Assembly: GCF_017352155.2 (NCBI RefSeq)
Contig: NZ_CP084320.1
Coordinates: 1-64,000 of the forward strand
DNA length: 64,000 bases
Source: Haloterrigena alkaliphila
Lineage (GTDB): Archaea; Halobacteriota; Halobacteria; Halobacteriales; Natrialbaceae
Direction of reading: 5' to 3'
This document shows positions 33,196-41,281 of the stretch, one piece after another. Numbering within the stretch: position 1 is the stretch's first letter; each line of letters begins with the position of its first letter. The notes beneath the pieces are model-generated. The model searched no databases. It saw nothing but the letters and a program-made list of their open reading frames with translations, and was not told the DNA's origin. Both the position numbers and the translations under genes were made by a program.

Positions 33196-33547
33196 CGGCA
33201 CGCACCTCCCGCAGGGTGTCCTCGCGGAGCGTCCCGTACTCCGAGTAGATGCGAATGATCAGCGAGAGGCCGACCGCCGTCATGGCGATCCCGACGACGA
33301 TGGCGGTCAGCACGATGACCTGGGGCAGCGGACTCGCGACCTCGCTCCCCTCGTTGGGGACGATCGGCGCGGCCCCGCCCTCGACGTAGGCCATCGCGAT
33401 GAAGAACAGGAAGATCGCGGTCTGAAAGAGGTTGACGCCGATCAGCTTCTTCACGAGGTTCTCGTTGGCGATGATCATGTAGATCCCGATCCCCAGCAGC
33501 ACGAACAGCAGCAGGTAGGCGTAGCGGTTCGCGAGGAGTTCAATCAT
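33188..33547 (-). CDS. mnhC: Mrp antiporter subunit C (NuoK-like)
   Basis: 119-residue NuoK-like protein with three helices: RYAYLLLFVLLGIGIYMII, LIGVNLFQTAIFLFFIAM and VIVLTAIVVGIAMTAVGLSL. Glu/Lys residues typical of this subunit lie near helix ends (ENLVKKLIGVN). It overlaps mnhB by eight bases and mnhD by eight. It forms part of the membrane core of the Na+/H+ antiporter. Confidence 0.93.
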   Translation of the reverse strand: MIELLANRYAYLLLFVLLGIGIYMIIANENLVKKLIGVNLFQTAIFLFFIAMAYVEGGAAPIVPNEGSEVASPLPQVIVLTAIVVGIAMTAVGLSLIIRIYSEYGTLREDTLREVRADE

Positions 33548-34076
33548 CGTCGCTCACCTCCGCGTCGGTACCGTCGAGCGCGCCCGCTCGCGTCCGCGTC
33601 GCCTCGAGCGACTCGCCGCCGCTCCGGCGCTCGGGCGTGAAGCCGGCGGCCATCGCGAAGAAGAGGGTGATGACGACCCCCGAGACGATCAGCGCGATGC
33701 CGCCGATCTCGATGGCCTCCATCCCCCACTTGCCCTTGATCCCGAGCACGTCGTAGAACCGGTCGTACTCGAGGAAGTTGCCGCCCATCAGCATCGTCGC
33801 CAGCCCGATGCTCGCGAAGATGGCGACCCCGCCGGTGACGAGACCGACGAGGAACGAGTTGCGGAGCCACTCGCGGGTCGGATCGATCCCGAACGCGAAG
33901 GCGAGCATGAGGACGGTGACGCCGACGATGGCGCCGCCCTGGAAGCTCCCGCCGGGGGTATCGGCTCCGTGGAGCACCATGAACATGCCGTAGGTGAGCG
34001 TGAACGGGGCGATGACCTTCACGGTCGTCATGATGACCTGACTCTCGGTGTAGGTGTCGTCGAAGGAGTCGGACAT
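33540..34076 (-). CDS. mnhB: Mrp antiporter subunit B
   Basis: 178-residue MnhB-domain protein with four helices. Family signatures: VKVIAPFTLTYGMFMVLHGADTPGGSFQGG and DVLGIKGKWGMEAIEIGGIAL. The HGxxxPGGxFQGG motif is diagnostic. An Asp/Glu-rich tail follows. Its ATG directly follows the stop of the preceding gene, with no space between them. Confidence 0.94.
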   Translation of the reverse strand: MSDSFDDTYTESQVIMTTVKVIAPFTLTYGMFMVLHGADTPGGSFQGGAIVGVTVLMLAFAFGIDPTREWLRNSFLVGLVTGGVAIFASIGLATMLMGGNFLEYDRFYDVLGIKGKWGMEAIEIGGIALIVSGVVITLFFAMAAGFTPERRSGGESLEATRTRAGALDGTDAEVSDDD

Positions 34077-34616
34077 TCAGGCGAACACCTCGCGTTTCAG
34101 GACGAGCAGCGTGGAGACGCCGGCGGCGAAGACGACGACCGCCTCGCCGAAGGTGTCGAAGCCGCGGTAGGCGGCGAGGACGGCGGTGACGGCGTTGTGG
34201 ACGCCGGTCTGTTCGTACGCCTCCTCGATGTAGTGCTGGGTGACCGCCTCGTTCGACCAGACGGGCGCCGTCGGGTCGCCGACGGCGTACATCTCCGGCA
34301 ACACGAGCGTCGCGAGAACGATCACGAACGCGCCCACGACGGCGACCGCCGGGACGTCGATTTGCTCGACCAGACGGTCGGTCGTCGGCCGACTCGTCCG
34401 CGCGATCGTGAGCAACAGCAGGATCGTCGTCACGCCGGCGCCGATGGCGGCCTCGGTCATGGCCACGTCGGGCGCCAGCAGGAACGTGTAGAGGATGGCC
34501 ATCCCGAGGCTGTAGGCCCCGAAAACGATGATCGCCGACAGCACGTCCCGGAACAGCGCCGTCGTCACCGCCGTCGCGAGAATGAAGACGGCCAGCACGT
34601 AGGCGAAGGCGCTCAT
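34077..34616 (-). CDS. Mrp antiporter DUF4040/MbhD-like subunit (MrpA C-terminal part as separate gene)
   Basis: 179-residue membrane protein matching the segment that is fused to the end of MrpA in bacteria. The first half (SAIIVFGAYSLGMAILYTFLLAPDVAMTEAAIGAGVTTILLLLTI) is the DUF4040/MbhD core with its conserved Asp and Glu. The second half has two more helices (VVGAFVIVLATLVLPEM, EAVVVFAAGVSTLLVLK). In this operon it is a stand-alone gene between mnhG and mnhB, as is usual for haloarchaea. Confidence 0.9.
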   Translation of the reverse strand: MSAFAYVLAVFILATAVTTALFRDVLSAIIVFGAYSLGMAILYTFLLAPDVAMTEAAIGAGVTTILLLLTIARTSRPTTDRLVEQIDVPAVAVVGAFVIVLATLVLPEMYAVGDPTAPVWSNEAVTQHYIEEAYEQTGVHNAVTAVLAAYRGFDTFGEAVVVFAAGVSTLLVLKREVFA

Positions 34617-35053
34617 CGGCGCTCACCCCCGTCGGCCGCCGCGTCCGCGTCTCCGTCGGGCATCGTGTCCGCGTCCCCGTCGGCCACCGTGTCCGCGGCG
34701 GCCGTTTCGTCGCCGGGTTCCTCCCCGAGGATCGGCTCGACGCCCGTCTCGGCGGCCGAGCGGGCGATCGCGTGGGCCGCGGTCGGGTTCGTGACGAACA
34801 CGAAGAACAGCAAGAGGACGGTGTAGACCGTCGCGTGCTGCCAGCCCAGCGCGAGCGCGACGCCCGCGAGGGCGAACCCGGCCCCGAGCGTGTCGGTCTG
34901 GGAGGCCGTGTGAGCCCGCGCGTAGATGTCCGGCAGGCGGACGATCCCCACGGCGGAGACCAACGTGAAGAGCACGCCGAGTCCGAGGAGGACGACGACC
35001 CCCCAGAAGCGGGCCGTCTCGAGCGTCGACTGGAGCGCGACCGGTTCGATCAC
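34613..35053 (-). CDS. mnhG: Mrp antiporter subunit G
   Basis: 146-residue MnhG/PhaG protein. Three helices: ARFWGVVVLLGLGVLFTLVSAVGIVRLPD, QTDTLGAGFALAGVAL and ATVYTVLLLFFVFVTNPTAAHAIARSA. The VRLPDIYARAHTAS motif is typical. The last ~50 residues are an Asp/Ala repeat (DGDADTMPDGDADAAADGG). Start is GTG at 35051-35053, overlapping the mnhF stop (GTGA). Confidence 0.92.
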   Translation of the reverse strand: MIEPVALQSTLETARFWGVVVLLGLGVLFTLVSAVGIVRLPDIYARAHTASQTDTLGAGFALAGVALALGWQHATVYTVLLLFFVFVTNPTAAHAIARSAAETGVEPILGEEPGDETAAADTVADGDADTMPDGDADAAADGGERR

Positions 35054-35343
35054 AGCACACCACCCCGATCGACGGTGAACTTCGAGATGGCGATCGACAT
35101 CAGGAAGTTCAGCAGGGCGTAGATCAGCGCCACGTCGAGGAACCACGGCTCGTCGAGCGCCGCCGCCAGCAGGGCCAGAACGACGACCGTGTTCGTCCCG
35201 AGGACGTTGACCGCCAGCAGGCGGTCCTGGGTCGTCGGCCCGACGACCGCGCGGTAGAACATCACGATCGCGAGGACGACGAACAGCGCCGCCGTCGCGA
35301 GGAAGACGTCCTCGAGGCCGAACCCGAGCGACTCGGGCGTCAC
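35050..35343 (-). CDS. mnhF: Mrp antiporter subunit F
   Basis: 97-residue MnhF protein with three helices: DVFLATAALFVVLAIVMFYRAVVGPTTQDR, LGTNTVVVLALLAAALDEP and FLDVALIYALLNFLMSIAI. The RxxxGPTxxDR loop is the family signature. It overlaps neighbours by four bases on each side, so the operon is translationally coupled. Confidence 0.94.
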   Translation of the reverse strand: MTPESLGFGLEDVFLATAALFVVLAIVMFYRAVVGPTTQDRLLAVNVLGTNTVVVLALLAAALDEPWFLDVALIYALLNFLMSIAISKFTVDRGGVL

Positions 35344-36374
35344 AGCTCGTCACCCCCGACGATCTCGGCGTCGTCGCGCTCGCGCGGCGAGGGGATCGCG
35401 GCCGACTCGCGGCCGTAGAAGACGAACCGAATGGCGCGCTCCAAGCCGCCGTCGAAGAGGTCCTCGCGCGCGGCGGGAATCAGCGTGTGGACGAGCAACT
35501 GCTGGTCGTTGGCCCGGACCGTCAGCGTCCCCGGCGTGAGCGTGATGCTGTTGGCCAGCGCGAGCAGCGGAATACCGCTGCGGACCCGCGTGTTGACTCT
35601 GGTCAACGACGGCTCGATCGGCATCGACGGCCGGAGGATCACGGCCGAGACGGCGAGGTTCGCCTTGATGATCTCCCAGATGAGATACGGGATGTAGAAA
35701 ACGAATCTGATCGCTCGCAGCGGAGACTGGACGCGATCCAGCGGCACCGAGAACGTGACGTGGGCGAGCGAGACGGCGACGATGCCGGCGACGGCCGCCC
35801 CGGTGACGAGATCGAACCAGTAGGTCGGATCCCCGAGCAGGAGGAAGAAGCCGTACGAGATGCAGAACGTCGCGAACAGCCGGTCGAAGCTCTCGGTCCG
35901 GGAGCGCAGGCGGCCGTGTCTGGCCGCCCGTTCGACCGGCGCCTCGTCGTAGGCGACGCCGACCGACTCGAGTTCGCGCTCGAGGGGCTGGAGCATCGGC
36001 GCGGTGACGCCGGGGCTGTACTCCGGATCGAGCACGAGGCGATCGATCCCGTGGTCGTCGACGTACGTCCGAAAGATCTCGGCGTAATCCCGAGGGCCGA
36101 AGAGGTACTCGTCGGTCCCGAGGACGGCCGTCTCGACCGTCACGTCGGCCCCGCTGGCGTCCTCCTCGACCCAGTTTTCCGCCCGCGCGAGCAGATCCTC
36201 GGCCTCGTCGTTCAGCCGCTGCCCTTCGGGCAGGTCGACGTCGTAGGGGAGTGCGATCACCAGATGACACTCGAGGGAGTCGGCGCGCTCGAGCCCCGAC
36301 CGGACCGCGTAGCTCACCGTCTGCCGGACGGTCACCGTGTCCGACAGCGGTACGAGCACTCGTTCACCCGCCAC
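35340..36374 (-). CDS. mnhE: Usp-like domain fused to Mrp antiporter subunit E
   Basis: 344-residue first gene of the operon. Residues ~1-150 are a Usp-like alpha/beta domain (RVLVPLSDTVTVRQTVSYAV, LECHLVIALPYDV, IDRLVLDPEYSPG). Residues ~165-330 are MnhE: helices FCISYGFFLLLGDPTYWFDL and VSLAHVTFSV, then IPYLIWEIIKANLAVSAVILRP and the conserved LALANSITLTPGTLTVR. The N-terminal domain could let a nucleotide or stress signal act on the antiporter, but no clear ATP motif is visible. Start is GTG (36372-36374). Confidence 0.9.
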   Translation of the reverse strand: MAGERVLVPLSDTVTVRQTVSYAVRSGLERADSLECHLVIALPYDVDLPEGQRLNDEAEDLLARAENWVEEDASGADVTVETAVLGTDEYLFGPRDYAEIFRTYVDDHGIDRLVLDPEYSPGVTAPMLQPLERELESVGVAYDEAPVERAARHGRLRSRTESFDRLFATFCISYGFFLLLGDPTYWFDLVTGAAVAGIVAVSLAHVTFSVPLDRVQSPLRAIRFVFYIPYLIWEIIKANLAVSAVILRPSMPIEPSLTRVNTRVRSGIPLLALANSITLTPGTLTVRANDQQLLVHTLIPAAREDLFDGGLERAIRFVFYGRESAAIPSPRERDDAEIVGGDEL

Positions 36375-36579
36375 GGCGAACCCCTCCGGGTGACCGTCGG
36401 TAGATACTCATGACACTCGTCGTTAGTCGAGTCAAGCGGAACCCGGAGGAAAACGATTTCGTTATCCGGCGGAAGCGGCGCCCGAATCGGCAACCGGTTC
36501 CGCGATATCCGTGACGATCCGAGTCGTTTTCCGCCGCGCCGGGAACGCGAGTCAACCGCCGGCGCGGACGGCGGATCGA

Positions 36580-36612
36580 TACTTTTACAACCGCATTTGG
36601 TCTATCACAAAT
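36580..36612 (+). promoter_or_regulatory. Promoter and short inverted repeat before cbtB
   Basis: A TATA-like ACTTTTACAAC (36580-36590) lies ~31-41 bp before the ATG at 36621. ATTTG…CAAAT arms (36595-36599 and 36608-36612) flank the likely start of transcription and may bind a cobalt or cobalamin regulator. Weak evidence. Confidence 0.35.
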
Positions 36613-36620
36613 AGAGTTTC

Positions 36621-36809
36621 ATGACGGCACCGAACGAGACCGTTCACGATCGCATCGCCACAGTGGGGACCGAACTGACGCCGACCCAGCTCGCGGCCGG
36701 CGTCCTGTTCCTCGCGGCCGTCGGCTTCACGCTGCTGTTCCTGCAGGATCCGATCGCGCACGATTCGATGCACAACTTCCGGCACGCGGCCGGTATCACC
36801 TGTCACTGA
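36621..36809 (+). CDS. cbtB: CbtB-type cobalt transporter subunit
   Basis: 62-residue protein with one transmembrane helix (LAAGVLFLAAVGFTLLFLQ) and the CbtB C-terminal signature HDSMHNFRHAAGITCH, whose His and Cys residues can bind metal. CbtA/CbtB are predicted cobalt transporters usually found in cobalamin regulons. The stop overlaps the cbtA start. The Mrp operon is divergent with ~245 bp between starts. Confidence 0.92.
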   Translation: MTAPNETVHDRIATVGTELTPTQLAAGVLFLAAVGFTLLFLQDPIAHDSMHNFRHAAGITCH

Positions 36810-37579
36810 TGCTTCGAGCCTACCTCGAGCGAGGGATCCTCGCCGGTGCGATCGCCGGGATCGCCTACGGGCTCTACGTGGCGCTGGTCGCGAACCCGCT
36901 GGTCGCGTACGTAGAGGGGGTCGGCCACGACGGCGGTGGACACGGCCACGAAGCCGGACACGCGCACGAACACGCCCACGAGGCCGGCGAACACGCACAC
37001 GCCGTCACCGAGACGACGACCGCCCTCGTCAGCGTCGGGAGCGGCGTCCTCTGGGGGATCCTCCTCGGAGGACTGTTCGCCGTCGCCTTCTACCTGCTCG
37101 AACCGGCGCTGCCCGGCCCTCGAGCGATACAGGCAGCCGTCCTCGCCGGTGCGGGCTACCTCACGGTCTCGGTCGCGCCGTGGCTCGTCCTCCCGCCGGC
37201 GGCGCCGGGCGCCGAGCAGAGCCTCGATCCCGAACCCCGCCTCGCGATCTACGCGGGGATGATGGTCGTCGGCGCGCTCGTCGCCGCCGCGTCCGTCTTC
37301 GGGTACGACAGGACGGCGACCCGGAACCGACTCGTCGCCGTCGCCGTCGGAGCCGCACCGATCGTCGCGCTCGTAATCGTCGTCCCGGCCGCGGCGCCGA
37401 CGATCACCAGCCACGCCGGCCTGCCCGCCGACCTCGTGCTGGCGTACCAGGGACTGGCCGTCCTGAGTCAGGCCGCGCTCTGGCTGCTCGTGGCGGGCAG
37501 TTTCAGCTGGCTGCTCGGCTACGTCGAGGCGGGCACCGACGCCACGCGCCTCGAGGACGAACTGGTCGCCGACTCATGA
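36809..37579 (+). CDS. cbtA: CbtA-type cobalt transporter subunit
   Basis: 256-residue membrane protein with five or six helices. A His-rich extracellular loop at residues ~45-70 (GHGHEAGHAHEHAHEAGEH) is the likely metal-binding site, as in other CbtA proteins. It follows cbtB immediately and overlaps the 2Fe-2S protein gene by four bases, so the three form one operon. Confidence 0.9.
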   Translation: MLRAYLERGILAGAIAGIAYGLYVALVANPLVAYVEGVGHDGGGHGHEAGHAHEHAHEAGEHAHAVTETTTALVSVGSGVLWGILLGGLFAVAFYLLEPALPGPRAIQAAVLAGAGYLTVSVAPWLVLPPAAPGAEQSLDPEPRLAIYAGMMVVGALVAAASVFGYDRTATRNRLVAVAVGAAPIVALVIVVPAAAPTITSHAGLPADLVLAYQGLAVLSQAALWLLVAGSFSWLLGYVEAGTDATRLEDELVADS

Positions 37580-37947
37580 AGCGCCGTACCGACGAACAGC
37601 GCGACCGCCTCGCCGCGCAGGTGTTCGTCTGCACGAACGAGCGCGATTCCGACTACGCCTGCTGTGCCGACGTCGGCGGACGGGAAACGCTCGAGGCGGT
37701 CAAATCGTGGCTGCGCGAGCGCAACGCCTTCTGGCAGCCCATTTCGGTGACGGAGACGAACTGTCTCGGCCTCTGCAGCGAGGACGGCACCGCGATCGCG
37801 ATTCAGCCGCGCGACGAGTGGTACTCCGACGTGCGACCCGCGGACGTCCCCGAACTGCTCGAGTCGGAGTTCGGCCCCGACGCCGAACGGGTCGGCGACG
37901 CGTACGACGGGCGGCCCGTCGAGGGCGACCCTCCTGCCGACGATTGA
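37576..37947 (+). CDS. Thioredoxin-like 2Fe-2S ferredoxin domain protein
   Basis: 123-residue protein. Four Cys could ligate a [2Fe-2S] cluster: VFVCTNERDSDYACC near residues 16-28 and TETNCLGLCSEDG near 57-64, the pattern of thioredoxin-like ferredoxins. Such a gene is the common third partner of cbtBA in haloarchaea and may be linked to cobalamin synthesis or cobalt reduction. The ATG at 37576 overlaps the cbtA stop. Confidence 0.82.
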   Translation: MKRRTDEQRDRLAAQVFVCTNERDSDYACCADVGGRETLEAVKSWLRERNAFWQPISVTETNCLGLCSEDGTAIAIQPRDEWYSDVRPADVPELLESEFGPDAERVGDAYDGRPVEGDPPADD

Positions 37948-38031
37948 GGGACGGGCATCGTCGTGGGGGTGAGAGACGGTCACGCGTCACAACGATTTTA
38001 TCGACGGCTTCCGACTGAGAGCGTACGATCG

Positions 38032-39765
38032 ATGCTCACGTGGCCCGACGAGACCATCTACGAGGGAGTCGCGACGGTAGCGGCGGCACAGCCGGATCGG
38101 CCGGCCGTCGTCTTCGAGGACCGAACGTGGCGCTACGAGGAACTGCTCGCCGAGAGCCGGGCGCTCGCCCGCGGACTGGCCGATCTCGGCGTCGCCGAGG
38201 GCGACGTCGTCGCCGTCTGGCTCGGCAACCGCCCCGAGTGGATCGCCTGCCAGCTCGCGACGTCGTTCCTCGGCGCCGCGGCGGTCGCCGTCAACACCCG
38301 CTACCGGCGCCACGAACTCGAGTACATGCTCCGCGATTCCGGCGCGAGCGTCCTCGTCACCGAGGCGGCGCTGCTCGGCCGGGACTACCACGGGATGCTC
38401 GCCGAGACCGTTCCCGAGGTCGAGATGCAGTCGGCGGCCGATTTCGATCCCGACTCGATCCCGTCGCTCGAGGCGGTCGTGAGCCTCGAGCCCGGTGACG
38501 GCGACGACCTGCCGGCGCTGCGAGGGTACGACGCGGTGCTCGAGACGGGACGGCGGTTGCGAGGTCGCGACGATGGCGACGGGGACCGCCTCGAGCCCGC
38601 GAGCGACCCCGCGGCGCCGGCGGCGATCTTCTACACGAGCGGGACGACGAGCGATCCGAAGGGCTGTCTCCAGTCGAGTCGGTCGCTGCTGAACCACTCG
38701 GCCCACGTCGCGGACCACCTCGGCGTCACCGAGGCGGACGTCGGCGTCGCGACGCTGCCCTTCTGTGGCATCTGGGGCTATAACACGCTGTTCAGCCACC
38801 TCGCGACGGGGGCGACGCTCGTGACCCAGACCCACTTCGATCCCGCCGAGACGATTCGACTCGTCGACGAGCACGACGCGACGTACCTGACGGGGCTGGG
38901 CGTGATGTTCGAACGGATGCTCGAGCGCGACACCTCCGCGCGCCCGCGCGTAGAAACTATCGAACGTGGCGTCGTCGGCTTCATCAGCAAGGGGTTCGAC
39001 GAGGGCCTGTTCGAGCGCGTCGAGGAGACGTTCGGTTTTCCGGTGGTCCAGCCCTACGGCCTCTCGGAGGCCAACAGCCAGATCTTCGTCGGCGATCCCG
39101 ACGATCCGATGACCCGGCGCAAACGCGTCGGCGGCCCGCCGATCCACCCCGAAATCGACGCGAAGATCGTCGATCCCGACAGCCGCGAGGAACTGCCGAC
39201 CGGCGAGGAGGGCGAACTCGCGCTGCGGGGATACCTGCTGGCCGACGGCTACCTCGGCAAGCCCGAGGCGACTGCGGACGCCTTCGATGAAGAGGTCCCC
39301 GAGAGCGAAGCGATCGGGGAGTCGGAAGACTCGTCTTCCGAAAGATGGTTCTACACCGGCGACCTCTGCGTGAAAGACGGGGACGGCTACGTCTACTACC
39401 GCTCGAGGCTCGACGACGCCCTGCGGACGCGGGGCTTTCTCGTCGCGCCCCGCGAGATCGGAGCGACCGTCGAGGACCACCCCGATGTGGCGGCCTGCGA
39501 GGTCGTCGGCGCCCCGCACCCGCGTCACGGCGAGGTGCCGGTCGCGTTCGTCGTCCCGAACGAGGCTGGCGACGCCGGCGAACCGGCCGCCGTCGAACCG
39601 TCCGTCGGGGACCTCGAGGCGTTCCTCGAGGATCGCGTGGCCGACTACAAGGTGCCCGCGGCGTTCGAGTTCGTCGACGCGTTCCCGATGACCGAGGGAC
39701 CGAACGGCGAGAAGGTCCAGAAGACGGCGTTGCGCGATCGGGTGCGAGACCGGTTTCGCGAGTGA
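38032..39765 (+). CDS. AMP-forming acyl-CoA synthetase/ligase
   Basis: 577-residue member of the ANL superfamily, activating a carboxylic acid with ATP and CoA. The P-loop reads AIFYTSGTTSDPKGCLQSS near residue 200. YGLSEANSQ and WFYTGDL (the Asp binds ribose) are near 345 and 440. The C-terminal domain has the catalytic Lys region GPNGEKVQKTALRD near 560. An acidic insertion (PESEAIGESEDSSSER) interrupts the sequence before WFYTGD. Substrate cannot be read. ATG at 38032; upstream open frame lacks similarity. Confidence 0.9.
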   Translation: MLTWPDETIYEGVATVAAAQPDRPAVVFEDRTWRYEELLAESRALARGLADLGVAEGDVVAVWLGNRPEWIACQLATSFLGAAAVAVNTRYRRHELEYMLRDSGASVLVTEAALLGRDYHGMLAETVPEVEMQSAADFDPDSIPSLEAVVSLEPGDGDDLPALRGYDAVLETGRRLRGRDDGDGDRLEPASDPAAPAAIFYTSGTTSDPKGCLQSSRSLLNHSAHVADHLGVTEADVGVATLPFCGIWGYNTLFSHLATGATLVTQTHFDPAETIRLVDEHDATYLTGLGVMFERMLERDTSARPRVETIERGVVGFISKGFDEGLFERVEETFGFPVVQPYGLSEANSQIFVGDPDDPMTRRKRVGGPPIHPEIDAKIVDPDSREELPTGEEGELALRGYLLADGYLGKPEATADAFDEEVPESEAIGESEDSSSERWFYTGDLCVKDGDGYVYYRSRLDDALRTRGFLVAPREIGATVEDHPDVAACEVVGAPHPRHGEVPVAFVVPNEAGDAGEPAAVEPSVGDLEAFLEDRVADYKVPAAFEFVDAFPMTEGPNGEKVQKTALRDRVRDRFRE

Positions 39766-39819
39766 CTCGTCCCGACCAGGCGTGCCGAACTACCGGCGAC
39801 GGGGCCGCCGGGCCGATGC

Positions 39820-41025
39820 TCACCCGTCCTCGGAGAAGGCGAGCGCTTCGTCGGTCCGATCGCCGTCGCTCTCGTCGCGGCCGCGGGCCGGACCGCCTGC
39901 CGACCGCCGGCTGAGCTGTCGTTGCGGGTACGGGATCACGATCCCCTCGCGGTCGTACGCGGTCTTGATCGCGTGGATGACCGCCCGCTTGGCCTGCCAC
40001 TTCGCGCGGACGTTCGGCGGCTTGATCCAGAACCGACACTCGAGGGTGACCGCCGAGTCGCCGAACGCCGTCGGGACGACCTCCGGTTTCGGCGCCGGCG
40101 CCACGTGCTCGACGGCCTCGATCGCCTCGAGCGCGATCGACTCCGCTCGCTCGAGGTCGGTCTCGTAGTCGACGCCGACCTCCTGGCGGAGCCGCAGCCG
40201 GTTGCGCTTCGTGCGGTTGATCACCGTGTGACTCGAGACGCGGTCGTTGGGCAGCACCACGGTCTCGCCGTCGAAGCTCCGCAGCCGCGTGTTGATGACC
40301 GTGATGTCGACGACGATTCCGTCGTGGCCGTCGATGTGGACCCAGTCGCCGATCTCGAACGGCTGCGAGAACATCAACACGAAGCCGGCGATCAGCGATC
40401 CCAGCGTCTGGCGCGCCGCCAGACCGATGACGATACCCAGAAAGCCCGCCCCCACGAGCAGCCCGCCGAGATCGACGTTCCACAGCGAGAGCGCGGCCAG
40501 CCCGGCGGCGATGAAGAGACAGAGCTGCAGGATCCGGAAGACTACCCCCTCCTGATGAGCCGTGACGTAGTTGGCGTCGGCGAGCCACGAGTCGAGTCGC
40601 TGCTCGAGATATCTGGTTCCGGCGACGGCACCGAGGAGGAGCCCCACGGTGACGAGGAGACGGACGAACGTGGGGATCGCGGCGACGAGCACCGAAACCG
40701 CCGTCGACGAGAGCCACGCGTACCCCCAGACGACGAGCAGGATCAGCGCCGTCCCTCCGAAGACCAGCAGTTGAAGCGTTCGGATGACCGCGTGGGCCGG
40801 GAACGGCACGTCGACCAGTTCGTCGACCGCCTTGAGTTTGCCCTCGACGTCGCGCTCGCGAAGCGCTCGGCGGACGACCCCGGCGCTCCGGCGAACGACG
40901 GTCGGTGCGAGCACGAAGCCGAACGCGAACGCGAGAAGCAGAACGCCGACGCTGACCGCCATACGCCCTTCCGTAGTCGCGATCGCCTCGAGGGAAGATC
41001 GCAGCGCTTCGGTACGCCGGAACAC
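39820..41025 (-). CDS. MscS-family mechanosensitive channel
   Basis: 401-residue membrane protein. About five helices precede the pore helix and MscS beta domain: NVDLGGLLVGAGFLGIVIGLAARQTLGSLIAGF (pore, Gly/Ala-rich), then FEIGDWVHIDGHDGIVVDITVINTRLRSFDGE and VVLPNDRVSSHTVINRT. The C-terminal alpha/beta vestibule and an acidic tail follow. Such channels release solutes on sudden dilution, important for halophiles. Start at the ATG 41025. Confidence 0.93.
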   Translation of the reverse strand: MFRRTEALRSSLEAIATTEGRMAVSVGVLLLAFAFGFVLAPTVVRRSAGVVRRALRERDVEGKLKAVDELVDVPFPAHAVIRTLQLLVFGGTALILLVVWGYAWLSSTAVSVLVAAIPTFVRLLVTVGLLLGAVAGTRYLEQRLDSWLADANYVTAHQEGVVFRILQLCLFIAAGLAALSLWNVDLGGLLVGAGFLGIVIGLAARQTLGSLIAGFVLMFSQPFEIGDWVHIDGHDGIVVDITVINTRLRSFDGETVVLPNDRVSSHTVINRTKRNRLRLRQEVGVDYETDLERAESIALEAIEAVEHVAPAPKPEVVPTAFGDSAVTLECRFWIKPPNVRAKWQAKRAVIHAIKTAYDREGIVIPYPQRQLSRRSAGGPARGRDESDGDRTDEALAFSEDG

Positions 41026-41120
41026 GGTTCGTACTCGACTCTCCCGGTCTCGACAAAGAAGCTGCCGGCCGATCGGGGCCGACTCCGCCGTTCATCCGGG
41101 GTCGCGATGTAAGGGGACTG

Positions 41121-41201
41121 ATGTCAGCTGCTGAATCGAGCGGCGACGTCGTCCTCATCGGCGGCGGTGGCGCGATCATAGGGCTACTCGAGGCGTACTG
41201 A
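41121..41201 (+). CDS. Possible 26-residue hydrophobic peptide
   Basis: Short frame MSAAESSGDVVLIGGGGAII…LEAY in the gap between the divergent mscS and pyrD genes, with one hydrophobic stretch. Coding is plausible but the evidence is composition only. Confidence 0.25.
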   Translation: MSAAESSGDVVLIGGGGAIIGLLEAY

Positions 41202-41281
41202 TCGGGCCGCCCTCGCACTCGAGCCAGTCCCTGCACCCGTCTTCGAGACGTTTACTTACCGTCCGTTCGGACTAGCAGCAA

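Noticed and set aside
38984-41236. 750-codon minus-strand frame overlapping mscS and the acyl-CoA synthetase gene
   Set aside because: Runs antisense or out of frame through two recognisable genes; composition is Arg/Pro/Gly noise.
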